Assembly (NCBI RefSeq): GCF_018139145.2
Contig: NC_059500.1
Location: 39,227,437-39,291,436, forward strand
DNA from: Gymnogyps californianus
Lineage: Eukaryota > Chordata > Aves > Accipitriformes > Cathartidae
Direction of reading: 5' to 3'
DNA length: 64,000 nucleotides
Numbering within the stretch: the first letter of the stretch is position 1; each line of letters opens with the position of its first letter. Positions 61,728 through 64,000 of the stretch are shown here, one piece after another. The notes below the pieces were generated by a model, which saw only the letters and a list, made by a program, of their open reading frames with translations, ran no database searches and had not been told where the DNA came from. The translations under genes were made by a program, and so were the position numbers.

Positions 61728-64000
61728 ACAGCAAGCAATTTTACATGTTAAGGCCTCAGTTAAGAAATTAATGCCTTGCTACTAACTTTACACAATATTA
61801 GGCAGAAATCAATTGGTAATCCAAAAATTGGAGTAGTATTTGATATATGAGGACTTTGAGGAGTAACATTTTTATTGGGGAGGAAAACAGTACCTTGTTG
61901 AATGAAGGACAGCCTAGATGATTTTGTAAATCTATGAAAAGCCTTTTAAATAGTTTTGGCAGAATCATAATCCTCTCAACACAAGAGGTATAAAGTAAGG
62001 ACTCGGTATAAAATTAGGACTGAAGTCAGAGGAAAAACAAGCAGTTCCTCTGAAGAGTGAGACACTTCTATTTGTAATTCTTTGTTACATAAATTAAGAT
62101 GTACTGATTATATCTAGATAAAGCTGTTTATAGGGTTTATATATGTTAATACTTCAAGTGTATACTACTTGTTACAAAACATAAAAACACATGGGTAAAG
62201 CCTAACCTGTTATACCTGTAAAACCAGAGGAAGTCCGTTGACTTCACTAGAGCTTTTTGGTACTATATAGTACAACTGAAAGTAGGATTTGGCTTAATGT
62301 GTTTTTCAAAGAAAAAGAATTAAAATAATGACATCTGTGTTAGAAGCCATGTAAGTTCGTGTATCATCCCTTTCTCTTTCTCCTAAATGAAAGCCAAATA
62401 AATAAAATGCTATAAAAATGTGTAGAATTAAAAGAAAAATTTAAATAATGATAAAAAGTAGAGGCTATTTTCTTGCTATCAGCTTTCAAAAAAATCCCCA
62501 AAGAGCATGTTAAAGTGAATTAAATCTCCAATGAATGCTGTTCTTTGTCATAACAAGAAAACAAAAAAATTACAAAACACATACCAACTTTCAAAATAAG
62601 GTTATGATTTAGCAGAACAAAAACAAAGCTTTTGGTATTGTATTTGTTTATTTGCTTTGGCACTAGCATAATTTTTTGATTGTGCTTCAAATACTCAGTT
62701 TTGCCCATCTATATTTCTTGCTAGTTTAGTTGGGTTTGTAAAATAAGAAATCTCTTGAAAACAGGCTTTGGATAAAGTTGAATAACAAACATAACTGTCT
62801 GTGAAAACCAGCTATCAGACAGACATTAATCTGATCTATTTCCAGTCCAGCATCGTGCTTGAAAGAAATACAGAAATACAGAAGTTTAGGGCTTTTTTGC
62901 TCCAGTTATTCTGTTTTCTCAATTCCAGCCCCATGTAAAGATTCTGAAGTCCTCTATTATGAAACAAACAATACTCAAAAGAAGTAGAAAAGGTATAGGA
63001 CTTCTACAACTGTGGTATTACTGTGTCCTGAAGAGAGAGGTTGAATTCTACATCTTGTTCCATAAAGATTTTTTTAGTTCACCAAATGAAAAGACTGAAG
63101 TTCCTGAGCCCCTTGTAAATAGACCCTTTTGACCAGATAAGGTCAAGTTTTTCTTTAACTTTTTTTCAGTTATGCTTAAATGTTAAAGCTCTTATGCTTT
63201 CTTTGGCAGGGATAATGAAGAGATGTAGATTCATAAATGGAAGAGAGATGCTTATTGGAGTTTTCTTTGCAGTAGTGTGGGATCAGAGAAATCAGCTATA
63301 CATCTAACACACTTGTTAAATTCTGCAGTACATCATGAATCATCCTCACAGATCCCTGAAATCCTTAAATTTGACCTTGTCTTTGTTGCTGTGATTATGG
63401 AGAGAGAATCTTTTATACTGCAGGAGACATCCAGGCTCCCCACTCCCCCTGAGGAAAAGCATTTTCAAAGTACAATCGTGTAGGCTGGGTCACCAGCTAG
63501 AGAGGAGAAGCAAAAGCCACACCCACGTTCTTTTAAAAGCTTTTTTCCCCTCACAGAATCTTTTTGTTTTTAACAATAGTCAAAGAAAATAAAATCTCAA
63601 TTGAAAACAGAAGTCAGAAGCCTCCCTGCTTTGACCAGTCAGAAGAGGGAAGGGAGGAAAAGACACCCGTTCTCCAAAGCTCCCCACCTCCATTTTCTAA
63701 TACAAGCACAGCTGCAGAAGAGCTAGATTGCAGTCTTTTCCATGCAACCTTTTTTTCTTTGACATGATGCCAGTTGATAAGCTATTGCATAATTAGAAAA
63801 AGCTCTGGTGGGTCAGAAACCACCAGTTCAGAAGAAGCAGAAATGAGGAACACCTAGACTTGATTGATTGTGAGGAATGAGCAGGGCCGGAGGTTAGTGA
63901 GTTGTTTACTCAAGGAGTATTTCATGTTCTGCCTCATTTGGTGACACATTTTTGAGGTAGCCCCTTGTGAGAGGTTTGAAACCCTACCATTATGCCTAGG
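61728..64000. other. Intergenic, no gene recognised
   Basis: AT-rich sequence 3' of the second CR1 copy. Frames of 62-68 codons look random. No repeat family recognised. Confidence 0.7.

Noticed and set aside
1..64000. CRISPR arrays, tRNA or rRNA genes, bacterial operons
   Set aside because: None were seen. Repeats present are microsatellites, short tandem duplications and retroelements, and the sequence is plainly vertebrate.

Overview
The window is vertebrate nuclear DNA, most likely from a bird. It contains one recognisable protein-coding gene broken into small exons by long AT-rich introns, a CpG-island promoter, and CR1 retrotransposons of the avian type, whose 3' ends carry the usual 'ggactagatgat...' stretch and ATTCTATGATTCT-like termini. 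I see no operons, bacterial genes, CRISPR array or tRNA/rRNA gene. The species cannot be fixed from this sequence. In chicken the orthologue lies on chromosome Z (from memory), so a Z-linked locus is a reasonable inference.

Region 1 (1-31467, minus strand) holds the first twelve coding exons of ERCC6L2, an SNF2-family DNA-dependent ATPase of the ERCC6/CSB group with roles in DNA double-strand break repair. Every junction was read by eye. All introns are GT-AG, reading phases match across every junction, and the joined frame runs from a start codon at 31467 to the left part of the window, giving about 606 residues. It covers the N-terminal Tudor-like module, the whole first helicase lobe (Walker A, motif Ia, TTYE, DEAH box, LTGT) and helicase lobe 2 through motif V and the start of motif VI. 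The remaining 3' exons lie beyond position 1. The introns contain simple repeats, worn CR1/L3-like pieces, a possible LTR end, and two or three open frames of unknown meaning.

Region 2 (about 31240-32420) is a CpG island containing the ERCC6L2 5' end. It has GC boxes and three TCGCGAG elements within about 100 bp. A good plus-strand splice donor at 32629/32630 suggests, but does not prove, a divergent noncoding transcript.

Region 3 (about 32.5-64 kb) lies upstream of the gene and contains no coding sequence I can recognise. It carries two plus-strand CR1 copies: 35390-36916, internally deleted between endonuclease and reverse transcriptase parts, and 60258-61727, a better preserved but broken RT and 3' end. 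The rest is unique-looking AT-rich sequence with small tandem duplications, homopolymers, one exon-like segment (47080-47154) and a possible homeodomain-site-rich element near 55.6 kb. I found no convincing new biological system; the leads worth checking are in the findings.
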